A DNA stretch of 32,731 nt from Caldifarciminota bacterium (GTDB taxonomy: Bacteria; Hydrothermota; Tepidihabitantia; Tepidihabitantales; Tepidihabitantaceae), in contig CP070680.1 in assembly GCA_020352555.1 (NCBI GenBank), forward strand, positions 1,550,532 to 1,583,262, in the 5' to 3' direction. Positions 9,001-16,453 of this stretch are shown in pieces. The stretch's first letter is position 1. Every line of letters begins with the position of its first letter. The translations under genes were made by a program, and so were the position numbers. The notes below the pieces were generated by a model that ran no database searches, had not been told where the DNA came from, and was given only the letters and a program-made list of their open reading frames with translations.

Positions 9001-10591
9001 ACCCGGTGTGGTCTATGCCGAGGAGAACCTGTTCACCTGTTCGCAGGACACCCAGCAGAAGATAGCGAAGACGATAGAAGAGCACGGCCTGAACCGGGTC
9101 GTGGTTGCGTCCTGCACGCCGAGGACCCACGAGCCGCTGTTTCAGGAGACGCTGGCTGAGGCGGGCTTGAACCGGCACCTGTTCACGATGGCCAATATCC
9201 GCGACCAGTGCTCCTGGGTGCACATGAAGGACCCGGAGCAGGCCACGCGCAAGTCTCAGGAGCTTGTGCGGATGGCGGTCGCCAACGCCCGGCTGCTCCG
9301 GCCTCTGCACTCACTGCCCCAGACCATCGTTCAGAAGGCGCTGGTGATCGGCGGCGGGCTTGCGGGCATTACCGCGGCCCTGGCCATAGCGGACCAGGGG
9401 TTCGAGACCTGGCTGGTCGAGAAGCAAGACAGGCTGGGTGGGAATCTGCGCAGGCTGCATTTTGACGAGAACGGTGACCTGCACGGATACCTGCGTCTGC
9501 TCGAGAACCGGGTGAAGTTGCATCGCAGGGTCAAGGTCCTGACAGGTGCCGAAGTGGTGAACGTGAGCGGCTATGTGGGCAACTACAGGACAACGATAGG
9601 AATGTCCGACTCGTCTGACGCGTTGGACAGGTCGGACAGGCAAATCGAGCACGGCGTGTTCGTGGTCGCGACCGGGGCTGAAGAATACAAGCCGAGTGAG
9701 TACCTGTACGGCACTGACGACCGGGTGCTCACCCAGACCGAGCTCGAGCGGCTGGTCGTCGAGGAGCCGGACCGGCTCGAAGACGTGGACCACGTGGTGA
9801 TGATCCAGTGCGTAGGTTCACGCGAGTCCGAGCATCCGTGGTGCTCGAGAATCTGCTGTACCGAAGCGGTCAAGAACGCACTGAGACTGAAGGAAACCCG
9901 GCCTGAGCGCAATGTCTACATCCTGTACCGGGACATGCGGACGTACGGGTTCAAGGAGGGGCTGTACTGCAAGGCACGCGAGGCCGGGGTGATGTTCGTC
10001 CGGTACGACGAGGAGCAGAAGCCAGAGGTGACGGTCAAGGACGGCCGGCTCCACGTTTCTGTTCCCGACCCTGTGCTCAAGGCACAGCTCGGCATAGACG
10101 TTGACCTGCTGGTCCTGTCCTGCGGCGTGGTGCCGGCCGAGTCCAACCCAGCCGTCGCCCGGCTGCTCAAGGTGCCGGTGAACGAGGACGGGTTCTTCCT
10201 CGAGGCGCACGTCAAGCTGCGGCCGGTCGATTTCACGACCCGGGGAGTGTTCATGGCCGGGATGGCGCACAGCCCGCGCAGAATCCCTGAGACAGTGGCT
10301 CAGGCCCATGCGGCAGCGGCACGGGCCTGCTCGATCATCAGCCACAAGGAGCTGTCGACCGAGGCGGTGGTGGCGCGGATGAACGAGCGCTGGTGCGTCG
10401 GGTGCGGGTTGTGCGAGGAGGTGTGCCAGTACGAGGCGGTCAAGGTGAACCCGGACACCGGCAGGTCGGAAGTGACGGCGGTGCTGTGCCAGGGCTGCGG
10501 CGCGTGCGCGATGGCGTGCCCGTCGAACGCCATCGAGCTCGGCGGGTTCAGGGCAAAGCAGATGATATCGATGGTGGATGCCGCGCTGTGA
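6080..10591 (+). CDS. Giant fusion: HdrA interrupted by an NfnB/GltD-like module, followed by a second HdrA
   Basis: This 1503-aa flavoprotein appears to combine three flavin units. Residues 29-141 are an HdrA FAD domain (GSGIGG 35-40; DCSMCIL 78-84) ending in ferredoxin motif CTGCGDCVKVCP (131-142). Residues about 176-640 are a GltD/NfnB-type unit: an N-terminal Cys domain (PCRLACP; CGRVCHHPCEQEC 221-233), a GAGPAG FAD site (280-285) and a GGGNVA nucleotide site (411-416). HdrA resumes with CLNCGVC...CWQCVEAC (647-663) and continues to about 925. A second HdrA, lacking the internal ferredoxin, spans about 945-1503 and ends in two clusters (C1439-C1449, C1470-C1480). NfnB-type units react with NADPH in bifurcating transhydrogenases, so a third redox partner is inferred. 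The GTG start overlaps the hdrA stop. The first 28 residues come from repeat-like DNA. Confidence 0.9.
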   Translation: MTERQSDQVIESAAARSLGHSITGSPPVGAVLVVGSGIGGIQSSLELADAGFKIFLLDEQPAIGGVMSMLDKTFPTNDCSMCILSPKLVGTGRHPNIELLTYCEFLGLEGEPGRFRARIRRKPRFIDLDKCTGCGDCVKVCPVQVPDSYNQGMSMRRAAYRLFPQAIPNAFTIEKNENRAPCRLACPAGVNAQGYVALISEKKFKEAYELVRERLPFPGICGRVCHHPCEQECNRKDYEAPVSIRALKRFISDHVHDNGQDSPVVRQPGDEREEKVAVVGAGPAGLTCALDLRAMGYQVTVFEAADKPGGMMRFGIPDYRLPAAVLEREIGDILKTGVELRTGAAVNGRKGIDELFTDGFRAAFLAFGCQKSRTLKIEGIELEGLRHGLEFLREVNEGRMPRLRKKVVVIGGGNVAVDVALAARRNGGEDVTMVCLECRDEMPAFEYEIEEALVEGVKIEPSWGPDRILGEDGRVTGLKVVECLRVFDDQGRFNPEFNSCVEKTLEAEELILAIGAQVDADGFDGIERGPGGVFKVEQLTLETSMPGVFAGGDVVSGPASVIEAVAHGHEAAISIDRYIRGQDLAASREKPKLEPARTEESAGYRCGVRQQERALERQTTVDRRLKGFDEIALGFDEETAVTEAKRCLNCGVCSDCWQCVEACEAEAIDHDMSPAEDEIQVGAVVLAAGFKEYKPTAERGYGYGKYPNVVTSLEFERILSASGPYEGHVRRPSDGRQPKKVAWIQCVGSRNQDHYYCSSVCCMYATKEAVIAREHCGGELDCHVYFMDMRCFGKDFEAYYQRAKKEYGIQYRRCKVSDLKRDKQTEDLVISFETEDGELVEETYDMVVVSTALTADPKVSEMARGLGLDVDDQGFVKTDARMPMRSTREGVFVCGTLSEPKDIPETVTESTGVAAAVGSLLAPARYTLVTRKEYPPERDTSLEEPRIGVFICNCGINIGGVVKVGSVVEYALTLPGVVYAEENLFTCSQDTQQKIAKTIEEHGLNRVVVASCTPRTHEPLFQETLAEAGLNRHLFTMANIRDQCSWVHMKDPEQATRKSQELVRMAVANARLLRPLHSLPQTIVQKALVIGGGLAGITAALAIADQGFETWLVEKQDRLGGNLRRLHFDENGDLHGYLRLLENRVKLHRRVKVLTGAEVVNVSGYVGNYRTTIGMSDSSDALDRSDRQIEHGVFVVATGAEEYKPSEYLYGTDDRVLTQTELERLVVEEPDRLEDVDHVVMIQCVGSRESEHPWCSRICCTEAVKNALRLKETRPERNVYILYRDMRTYGFKEGLYCKAREAGVMFVRYDEEQKPEVTVKDGRLHVSVPDPVLKAQLGIDVDLLVLSCGVVPAESNPAVARLLKVPVNEDGFFLEAHVKLRPVDFTTRGVFMAGMAHSPRRIPETVAQAHAAAARACSIISHKELSTEAVVARMNERWCVGCGLCEEVCQYEAVKVNPDTGRSEVTAVLCQGCGACAMACPSNAIELGGFRAKQMISMVDAAL
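6094..6157. repeat. 8-bp tandem repeats and inverted copy at the 5' end of the fusion gene
   Basis: Four adjacent 8-bp units (6126-6157: GGTCACTC twice, GATCACTG, GATCACCT) are partly complementary to GAGTGACCAAGTGAT at 6094-6108, forming an imperfect hairpin. The units are not codon-phased and encode an unstructured N-terminal tail (SLGHSITG). This looks like a mobile or slippage-prone intergenic repeat captured by the reading frame. Confidence 0.7.
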
Positions 10592-10605
10592 TTGGAGGCT
10601 GCTAG

Positions 10606-11028
10606 ATGGCGGAATTCGAACCGAGAATAGTCGGTTTTCTGTGCAACTGGTGCACGTACGCGGGTGCTGACCTTGCCGGCACGTCCAGGATGCAGTACCC
10701 GCCCAACATGCGGCCGATACGGGTCATGTGCTCGGGCTCGGTCGATTCGGTCTACATTCTCAGGGCTCTACTCGAGGGCGCTGACGGCGTATTCATCGGC
10801 GGGTGCCACCCGGGAGACTGCCACTACGTGTCGGGCAACTACAAGGCGCGGCGGAGGATGGTGGCCTTCAAATCGATTCTCAGGTCGGTGGGACTGGACC
10901 AAGACCGGGTCTGGCTGAGATGGATATCCGCTGCCGAAGGCAGGAAGTTCGCCGATACGGTGACCGAGATGACCAGGGCGATTGCGGACAAAGGCCCGAG
11001 CGAGTTCCGGGAACTGTGGGAAGTGTGA
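10606..11028 (+). CDS. mvhD: MvhD-family [2Fe-2S] adaptor (copy 2)
   Basis: This 140-aa protein has the five MvhD cysteines C13, C16 (FLCNWCTYAGAD), C42 (MCSGSVD), C67 and C72 (GCHPGDCHY). MvhD carries one [2Fe-2S] cluster and passes electrons to HdrA. A clear GGAGG ribosome site (10594-10598) precedes the ATG by 7 nt. It sits between the giant HdrA fusion and an FrhB/FdhB-like protein, so in this operon it may connect a dehydrogenase-type donor rather than a hydrogenase to HdrA. It is more similar in length to the copy at 22277 than to FlxD. Confidence 0.92.
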   Translation: MAEFEPRIVGFLCNWCTYAGADLAGTSRMQYPPNMRPIRVMCSGSVDSVYILRALLEGADGVFIGGCHPGDCHYVSGNYKARRRMVAFKSILRSVGLDQDRVWLRWISAAEGRKFADTVTEMTRAIADKGPSEFRELWEV

Positions 11029-11029
11029 C

Positions 11030-12154
11030 ATGGCTGTGAGCGGGATGTTGAAGGTCAAGGACAAGAACCCGGAAGCAACGCTGGAAGAGTTGCTGGCCGG
11101 ATGGCTGACACAAGGGAAGCTGTCGGCGATACTGGTCCCTGTACTGGCCAAGTCCGGGGCTGCCGGTGCGGCTCTGGTTTCGGATGCAGACAGGATTGCG
11201 GGCACGGCACCGCTGCTGCCGGCAATGGCGGTCAACGCGGCATCGGTGGTGCGCGACATCGCCAAGCTGCGGTCTGAAGGCACAAAGGTCGGGGTGCTGC
11301 TCCGGCCCTGCGAGATGCGGGCAGTGGTGGAGCTGATCAAGCTGCGTCAGGTGCTGGCCGACAACCTCGTGCTCGTCGGAATCGACTGCCCGGGCACCTA
11401 CAAGGCGGCCGGTTTCCGGGATGTCGCGGGCACTGATTCAGACTTCGACAACCGGCATGTAAGGGAGCAGCAGAACTACTACGACAATCCCAACCTGCGT
11501 ACCGCCTGCCAGGTGTGTGAGCATCCGAAGCCGATGGTGTATGACCTGGAAATCGGTTTCTTGGGCCTTGACCCGGACAAGGAACTCTGGCTTGACGGCG
11601 CAACCGACAAGGGTGCTGCGCTGCTCGAGGGCGTTGAACTCGCGGCCGGCGAAGAGCCGGGCCAGATGCAGGAGTACCTGAAGGAACTTGCGGCCAGACG
11701 GAAGAACAAGGCCGAGACCCGGATCAAGGAACTGGACGAGGCGGCGATGGGACCGGAGAATCTGACCCGGTATTTCGCCGACTGCCTGAACTGCCACAAC
11801 TGCATGCGGGTGTGCCCGGTCTGCTACTGCCGGGAGTGCTTCTTCGACTCGGAGAACTTCCAGCGCCGGCTCGACGAGCACGTCCGGGTCTCGAAGCGCA
11901 AGGGCCTGACGCGGATGCCTTCAGAGACCCTGCTGTTCCACCTCACGCGGATGAACCACATGATGACATCGTGCGTGGCATGCGGCATATGCGAGGACTC
12001 GTGCCCGGCCGGAATCGCTCTGCTGCCGTTGTTCAAAAAGGTGTCGGGCAACGTCCAGGCCGAGTTCGGATACCTATCAGGCCGGAGCCTGGATGAGGAG
12101 CTGCCGCTGGTGGGGTTCCGCGAGGATGAGTTCACCGCGATAGGAGAAGGGTAG
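11030..12154 (+). CDS. FrhB/FdhB-like and FlxC-like 4Fe-4S protein
   Basis: This 374-aa protein has an N-terminal part resembling the F420-hydrogenase/formate-dehydrogenase beta subunit family (VLLRPCEMRAVVELIK, then LVGIDCPGTY). Its C-terminal di-cluster region has CLNCHNCMRVCPVCYCREC and CVACGICEDSCP. The C-terminal layout is the same as in the minus-strand flxC at 2230-3045. A role as electron-transfer subunit of an Hdr-linked dehydrogenase is inferred. I see no formate dehydrogenase catalytic subunit in the window, so the donor is unknown. I chose ATG 11030, one base after the mvhD stop, because the longer frame starting at 10982 would lie inside mvhD. Confidence 0.75.
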   Translation: MAVSGMLKVKDKNPEATLEELLAGWLTQGKLSAILVPVLAKSGAAGAALVSDADRIAGTAPLLPAMAVNAASVVRDIAKLRSEGTKVGVLLRPCEMRAVVELIKLRQVLADNLVLVGIDCPGTYKAAGFRDVAGTDSDFDNRHVREQQNYYDNPNLRTACQVCEHPKPMVYDLEIGFLGLDPDKELWLDGATDKGAALLEGVELAAGEEPGQMQEYLKELAARRKNKAETRIKELDEAAMGPENLTRYFADCLNCHNCMRVCPVCYCRECFFDSENFQRRLDEHVRVSKRKGLTRMPSETLLFHLTRMNHMMTSCVACGICEDSCPAGIALLPLFKKVSGNVQAEFGYLSGRSLDEELPLVGFREDEFTAIGEG

Positions 12155-12156
12155 GA

Positions 12157-12855
12157 TTGGGCAAGACCCAGGAGATACTGGTAAACCGGCTCGATTCCGG
12201 GTTCAAGCTTCGGATCAGCGAGCGGATGGGCAACCGCGATTTCCTGCACTGTCTGGCCTGCGGTTCGTGCACGGCTTCCTGCCCGGTGCGGCGGCTCGAC
12301 GAGAAGTACAACCCGCGCCGCATCATCCGGATGGCGATACTGGGCATGAAGGAAGAGGTCTACCGGAGCGATTTCGTGTGGATGTGCTCGTACCACTCGA
12401 CCTGCCTGCACCGGTGTCCGCAAGGTGTCGACATCGGCGCGGTGGCGGACGGGGTAGTGCAGCTGGCCGAAGAGGCTCGGTTGGCCCCGGCCCCGGACAA
12501 GGGGGTCATCGAACAGGATCGGCTGGACCAGGAATTCAAGCGTCGAGTGATGGCAGAGGTTGCCGAGGTGTCGCGTTGCTTTGTCTGCGGGTCCTGCACC
12601 GCGGTGTGCCCGGAGACGCTGTTCGACCCGAACAAGGACCCGCGCCGGTTCATCCGGCTGGTGAACCTCGGGCTTCGAGACGAGGCGTTTCAAGACGAGT
12701 TCAAGGACATTTGCGCCACGCACCACCGGTGCCTGAGCCGCTGCCCGCAAGGGGTCCAGATCAGCCAGATAATGAGCGCAATCAAGGGACTGGCGGTCGA
12801 AGACGGCTACTCGTATCCGGAGAGTCTGGCGGAGTTGGAGAAGGCAGAGGGCTGA
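12157..12855 (+). CDS. Double HdrC: two fused HdrC-like di-cluster ferredoxins with His in the second cluster of each
   Basis: This 232-aa protein is a tandem duplication of an HdrC module. Half one has CLACGSCTASCP (C32, C35, C38, C42) and CSYHSTCLHRCP (C77, H80, C83, C87). Half two has CFVCGSCTAVCP (C141, C144, C147, C151) and CATHHRCLSRCP (C186, H189, C192, C196). In both halves the second Cys of the second cluster motif is His, whereas the two ordinary HdrC proteins in this window have Cys there. A His ligand, or an open iron site, is possible. It starts with TTG behind a good ribosome site (AGGAGAAGG, 12142-12150), 2 nt after the preceding stop. It probably passes electrons between the neighbouring HdrA proteins and an unknown acceptor. 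Confidence 0.88.
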   Translation: MGKTQEILVNRLDSGFKLRISERMGNRDFLHCLACGSCTASCPVRRLDEKYNPRRIIRMAILGMKEEVYRSDFVWMCSYHSTCLHRCPQGVDIGAVADGVVQLAEEARLAPAPDKGVIEQDRLDQEFKRRVMAEVAEVSRCFVCGSCTAVCPETLFDPNKDPRRFIRLVNLGLRDEAFQDEFKDICATHHRCLSRCPQGVQISQIMSAIKGLAVEDGYSYPESLAELEKAEG

Positions 12856-12861
12856 TCCCCG

Positions 12862-15800
12862 ATGGCAACTGCTCATTCACTTGACCCCTTGAATCCTCGG
12901 GTTCTCGAGCCCACTCCGAGCACGGTCGGAGCAGTTCTCGTCATCGGCGGCGGAATCGGCGGGGTGCAGGCGGCGCTCGACCTGGCAGACTCCGGGTACA
13001 AGGTGTACCTCGTCGAGCAGTCCTCGGCGATCGGCGGTGTCATGGCGATGCTGGACAAGACCTTCCCGACCAACGACTGCTCGATGTGCATCCTGTCCCC
13101 AAAACTCGTCGCTGCGGGCCGTCACCGGAACATCGAGCTGATGACTTTGACCGACGTGCTCGGGGTCGAGGGCGAGCCCGGGCACATGACGGCCCGGCTC
13201 AGGAACCGGGCCCGGTACGTTGACTTGGCCGAGTGCACCGGGTGTGGGGACTGCCTCCAGAAGTGCCCGGTGAAGCTGCCCAATGAGTTCGAGGGCGGCC
13301 TGAGCCAGCGGAAGGCGATATACCGACTGTATGCCCAGGCGGTGCCGAACGCACCGATGATTGACCGGGACAACTGCCTGAAACTGACAAAGGACAAGTG
13401 CGGGGCATGCGCCAAGAACTGCAGGGTCGGCGCGATCGACTATTCGCAGCAGGATGAGGAGATAGAAGTCAGGGTCGGGTCAGTGGTTGTGGCCGCAGGA
13501 TCGAAGATCGCACCGACTCGGTTGCGGTCTGAGTACGGCCACGGCCGATACCCGAACGTGGTGACCAGTCTTCAGTTCGAGCGTATCCTATCGGCCTCGG
13601 GTCCGTATTTGGGCCACATCAAGCGGCCGGCAGACGGGAAGGAACCCAAGAAGGTGGCATGGCTCCAGTGCGTCGGGTCGCGAGACGAGTCGATTGAGAA
13701 GGGCTACTGCTCGGCGATGTGCTGCATGTACGCGGTCAAGGAGGCCGTCATCGCCAAGGAGCACACGCCGAGAATCGAGCCGACGGTTTTCTACATGGAC
13801 ATGCGGTCGTACGGCAAGGACTTCGACCGGTACGTGGAGCGGGCCGAGGAGCGGTACGGTGTGCGGCTGGTGCGTGCCCGCGTGCCCGAGGTGAGGGAGG
13901 ACCCTGAGACACACGACCTGATCATGCGCTACGCGACCGAGGACGGGATGCATGCCGAGCTGTTCGACATGGTCGTCCTCTCCTGCGGTCTGGTCCCGCC
14001 CCAGCAGCTTGTGGAGCTGAGCCGGAGACTGGAAATGGATCTCGACCGGTTCGGGTTCGCGGCCGGGAACCTGTGGGACCCCACCGGCTCGTCACGGCCC
14101 GGTTTCAGCGTGGCGGGCAGCTTCCACGCGCCGATGGCAATACCGGAAACGGTCACCGAGGCCTCGGGTGCGGCGGCGAGCGCAGGGGGCATGCTGGCAG
14201 AAGCGCGGGGAACCATGGCGGCGGAGCTCGAGCCCGCGGCCGAGACCGATGTCAGGGGTGAACCGCCCCGAGTCGGTGCATTCATCTGTCACTGCGGGGT
14301 GAACATCGGCGGGGTGGTCGATGTGCCGGCAGTGGTCGAGTACGCAAGAACCCAGCCTTTCGTGGCGCACGCGGAGGAGAACCTGTATTCCTGCTCGGGC
14401 GACACCCAGCAGAAGATCAAGGATACGATCAGGCAGCACCGGCTCAACCGGGTGATGGTTGCGTCCTGTTCGCCGCGGACTCACGAGCCGCTGTTCCAGG
14501 CGACGCTGGCCGAGGCGGGCCTGAACCCGCACCTGTTTGCGATGGCCAATATCAGGGACCAGTGTTCATGGGTGCACGCGGCCGAGAAGGGCAAGGCGAC
14601 CGAGAAGGCGAAGGAACTGGTACGCGGGGCGATTGCCCGGGTAGTGCGCCAGGCACCGCTGCCGAGGGTGAAGCTCAGCGTGACCAAGTCGGCATTGGTG
14701 GTTGGGGGCGGGATTGCGGGAATGAGCGCAGCACTGAGCATCGCGGACCAGGGGTTTGAGGTGAGCTTGGTCGAACGCGAATCTGAACTGGGCGGCAATG
14801 CCCGGCAGATCTGGAGGTCGGCAGAGGGTGAAGACATCCAGGCGCGGCTTACGGAGATGGTCGGCCGAGTCAGCAGTCACCCGCGAATCGACGTCCACAC
14901 TGGAGCGACGATCGAGAAAATCGACGGGTTTGTGGGGAACTACAGGACGAAGGTCAAGGCTGAGGCTGAGAGGCAGACCTCAACACCAGACCTTCAGATT
15001 GAGCACGGTGTGGTGGTGGTTGCGACCGGGGCCGAATACCGGACCCCGACCGAGTACTGCTACGGTGGGAGCGAGCGCATAATCACCCAGCGGGAGCTGG
15101 AGGAGTTGATTGCCCATCGGTCCGACGCGGCGAAGGAGGCGGAGAGTGTTGTGATGATTCAGTGCGTCGGCTCCCGCGAGTCGGAGCGGCCCTGGTGCTC
15201 GCGTGTTTGCTGTACTGAAGCGGTCAAGAACGCGGTGGCACTGAAGGAGCTGGACCCGAATCTCGACGTGTTCGTGCTATACCGCGATATCCGGACCTAC
15301 GGCTTGAGGGAGGAGTACTACCGTCGAGCGAGGGAACTCGGTGTGGTGTTCATCCGGTATGCCTCGGCGGCATCGCCCGGGGCGAGCGACCCGGACAGCA
15401 CACCGGAGGTGAAGATCGAGGACGGCAAGCCGGTGGTCACAGTCAGAGACAAGGTCATCGACCGCGAAATCCGGTTCAGGCCGGGTCTGCTTGTTTTGTC
15501 ATCGGGGATAGTGCCGCGGCCGGATGCCTCAGAGCTGGCGAAGATGCTCAAGGTTCCGTTGAACGCAGACGGGTTCTTCCTCGAAGCGCACATGAAGCTG
15601 CGGCCGGTGGACTTCGCAACCGAAGGCGTGTTCATGGCCGGGCTGGCTCAATTCCCGAAGTTCATCGACGAGTCGGTGGCCCAGGCCCGGGCCGCGGCGG
15701 GCCGGGCGGCAACGGTACTGTCGCGCGAGTTCCTTGAGTCCGAGGTGACGGTGGCGCATGTCGACCCGCAGCGCTGCGCCGCGTGCCGGATGTGTGAAAC

Positions 15801-15990
15801 GCTGTGCGCCTACCACGCGATCGAGGTCAGGGTCGTCGACGAGAACAGCGGCCAGGAGGCGGCAGTGGTCAACGAAGCGCTGTGCAAGGGCTGCGGCGCC
15901 TGTGCAGCCAACTGTCGGTGTTCGGCGATCGACGTCCGCGGTGTCACCAACGAAGGCATATTCCGGGAAATTGCAGCTTTGCTGACGTGA
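12862..15990 (+). CDS. Tandem HdrA-HdrA flavoprotein without inserted module
   Basis: This 1042-aa protein contains two HdrA units. Unit one (about 22-460) starts directly with the FAD site GGGIGG (29-34). It retains DCSMCIL, an uninterrupted internal ferredoxin (CTGCGDCLQKCP 125-136; C172, C180, C183, C187) and CVGSRD. Unit two (from about 465) has the N-terminal CHCGVNIGG domain, a second FAD site (GGGIAG) and a C-terminal di-cluster ferredoxin (CAACRMCETLCAY; CKGCGACAANCR). It aligns along its length with the 1503-aa protein at 6080. The extra length there is accounted for by the NfnB-like insert, so this protein shows what the uninterrupted form looks like. Tandem HdrA proteins are known in other anaerobes. 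The electron partner here is not known. Last gene of the first operon. Confidence 0.9.
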   Translation: MATAHSLDPLNPRVLEPTPSTVGAVLVIGGGIGGVQAALDLADSGYKVYLVEQSSAIGGVMAMLDKTFPTNDCSMCILSPKLVAAGRHRNIELMTLTDVLGVEGEPGHMTARLRNRARYVDLAECTGCGDCLQKCPVKLPNEFEGGLSQRKAIYRLYAQAVPNAPMIDRDNCLKLTKDKCGACAKNCRVGAIDYSQQDEEIEVRVGSVVVAAGSKIAPTRLRSEYGHGRYPNVVTSLQFERILSASGPYLGHIKRPADGKEPKKVAWLQCVGSRDESIEKGYCSAMCCMYAVKEAVIAKEHTPRIEPTVFYMDMRSYGKDFDRYVERAEERYGVRLVRARVPEVREDPETHDLIMRYATEDGMHAELFDMVVLSCGLVPPQQLVELSRRLEMDLDRFGFAAGNLWDPTGSSRPGFSVAGSFHAPMAIPETVTEASGAAASAGGMLAEARGTMAAELEPAAETDVRGEPPRVGAFICHCGVNIGGVVDVPAVVEYARTQPFVAHAEENLYSCSGDTQQKIKDTIRQHRLNRVMVASCSPRTHEPLFQATLAEAGLNPHLFAMANIRDQCSWVHAAEKGKATEKAKELVRGAIARVVRQAPLPRVKLSVTKSALVVGGGIAGMSAALSIADQGFEVSLVERESELGGNARQIWRSAEGEDIQARLTEMVGRVSSHPRIDVHTGATIEKIDGFVGNYRTKVKAEAERQTSTPDLQIEHGVVVVATGAEYRTPTEYCYGGSERIITQRELEELIAHRSDAAKEAESVVMIQCVGSRESERPWCSRVCCTEAVKNAVALKELDPNLDVFVLYRDIRTYGLREEYYRRARELGVVFIRYASAASPGASDPDSTPEVKIEDGKPVVTVRDKVIDREIRFRPGLLVLSSGIVPRPDASELAKMLKVPLNADGFFLEAHMKLRPVDFATEGVFMAGLAQFPKFIDESVAQARAAAGRAATVLSREFLESEVTVAHVDPQRCAACRMCETLCAYHAIEVRVVDENSGQEAAVVNEALCKGCGACAANCRCSAIDVRGVTNEGIFREIAALLT

Positions 15991-16014
15991 CGCGACTCGG
16001 TAGAATGCCCTCGC

Positions 16015-16042
16015 TTGACAGTCAGGGCGCCGGGTCTATCAT
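16015..16042 (+). promoter_or_regulatory. Sigma70-type promoter of the second hdr operon
   Basis: TTGACA (16015-16020) is followed after 16 nt by TATCAT (16037-16042). The predicted transcription start is near 16049, about 6 nt before the TTG start at 16055. As at 3641-3669, an hdrC gene begins almost at the 5' end of its transcript. Confidence 0.65.
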
Positions 16043-16054
16043 CCCTACTCCATT

Positions 16055-16450
16055 TTGCTTGCGTCACAGCCAGACCTAGAGCTCATTCAGCAGATTGAGG
16101 CGCTGAGCGGACAGCGGGCGTCGGAATGCTACCAGTGCGGCAGCTGCACTGCCGGGTGCCCGGTCGGCGAGATGATGGATCCGCCGCCGAGCAGAGGCAT
16201 GAGGTTGCTGCAGCTCGGCAGGGCGCAGGAACTGGTCGAATCGACCGGTATCTGGCTCTGCGCGAGCTGTGTGGTCTGTGCGACACGTTGTCCGCGCGGA
16301 GTGGACTACGGAAGAGTGGCCGAGGCGTGCCGGGCGGCTAGGCTCAGGGCGAAGTACAGCAGGGTGGACCCGGACACGATTGCAGTAGACGAGACCGAGG
16401 AGATACCGCAACAGGCGTTTGTTGCCGGATTCAGAAAGTTCTCGGGCTAG
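16055..16450 (+). CDS. hdrC: HdrC (copy 2)
   Basis: This 131-aa two-cluster ferredoxin (CYQCGSCTAGCP and CASCVVCATRCP) closely resembles the HdrC at 3681. It should deliver electrons from HdrA to HdrB, whose gene begins 3 nt after its stop. I assign a TTG start at 16055 because no in-frame ATG or GTG occurs before the first Cys motif and because the length then equals copy 1. No ribosome-binding site is visible, and the promoter would give a near-leaderless transcript. A 37-bp block (16346-16382) is identical to copy 1, which suggests recent duplication or gene conversion. Confidence 0.88.
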   Translation: MLASQPDLELIQQIEALSGQRASECYQCGSCTAGCPVGEMMDPPPSRGMRLLQLGRAQELVESTGIWLCASCVVCATRCPRGVDYGRVAEACRAARLRAKYSRVDPDTIAVDETEEIPQQAFVAGFRKFSG

Positions 16451-16453
16451 GAC

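Noticed and set aside
16005-16055. ATG at 16005 as a start for the second hdrC
   Set aside because: It is not in frame with hdrC and lies upstream of the TTGACA promoter box.
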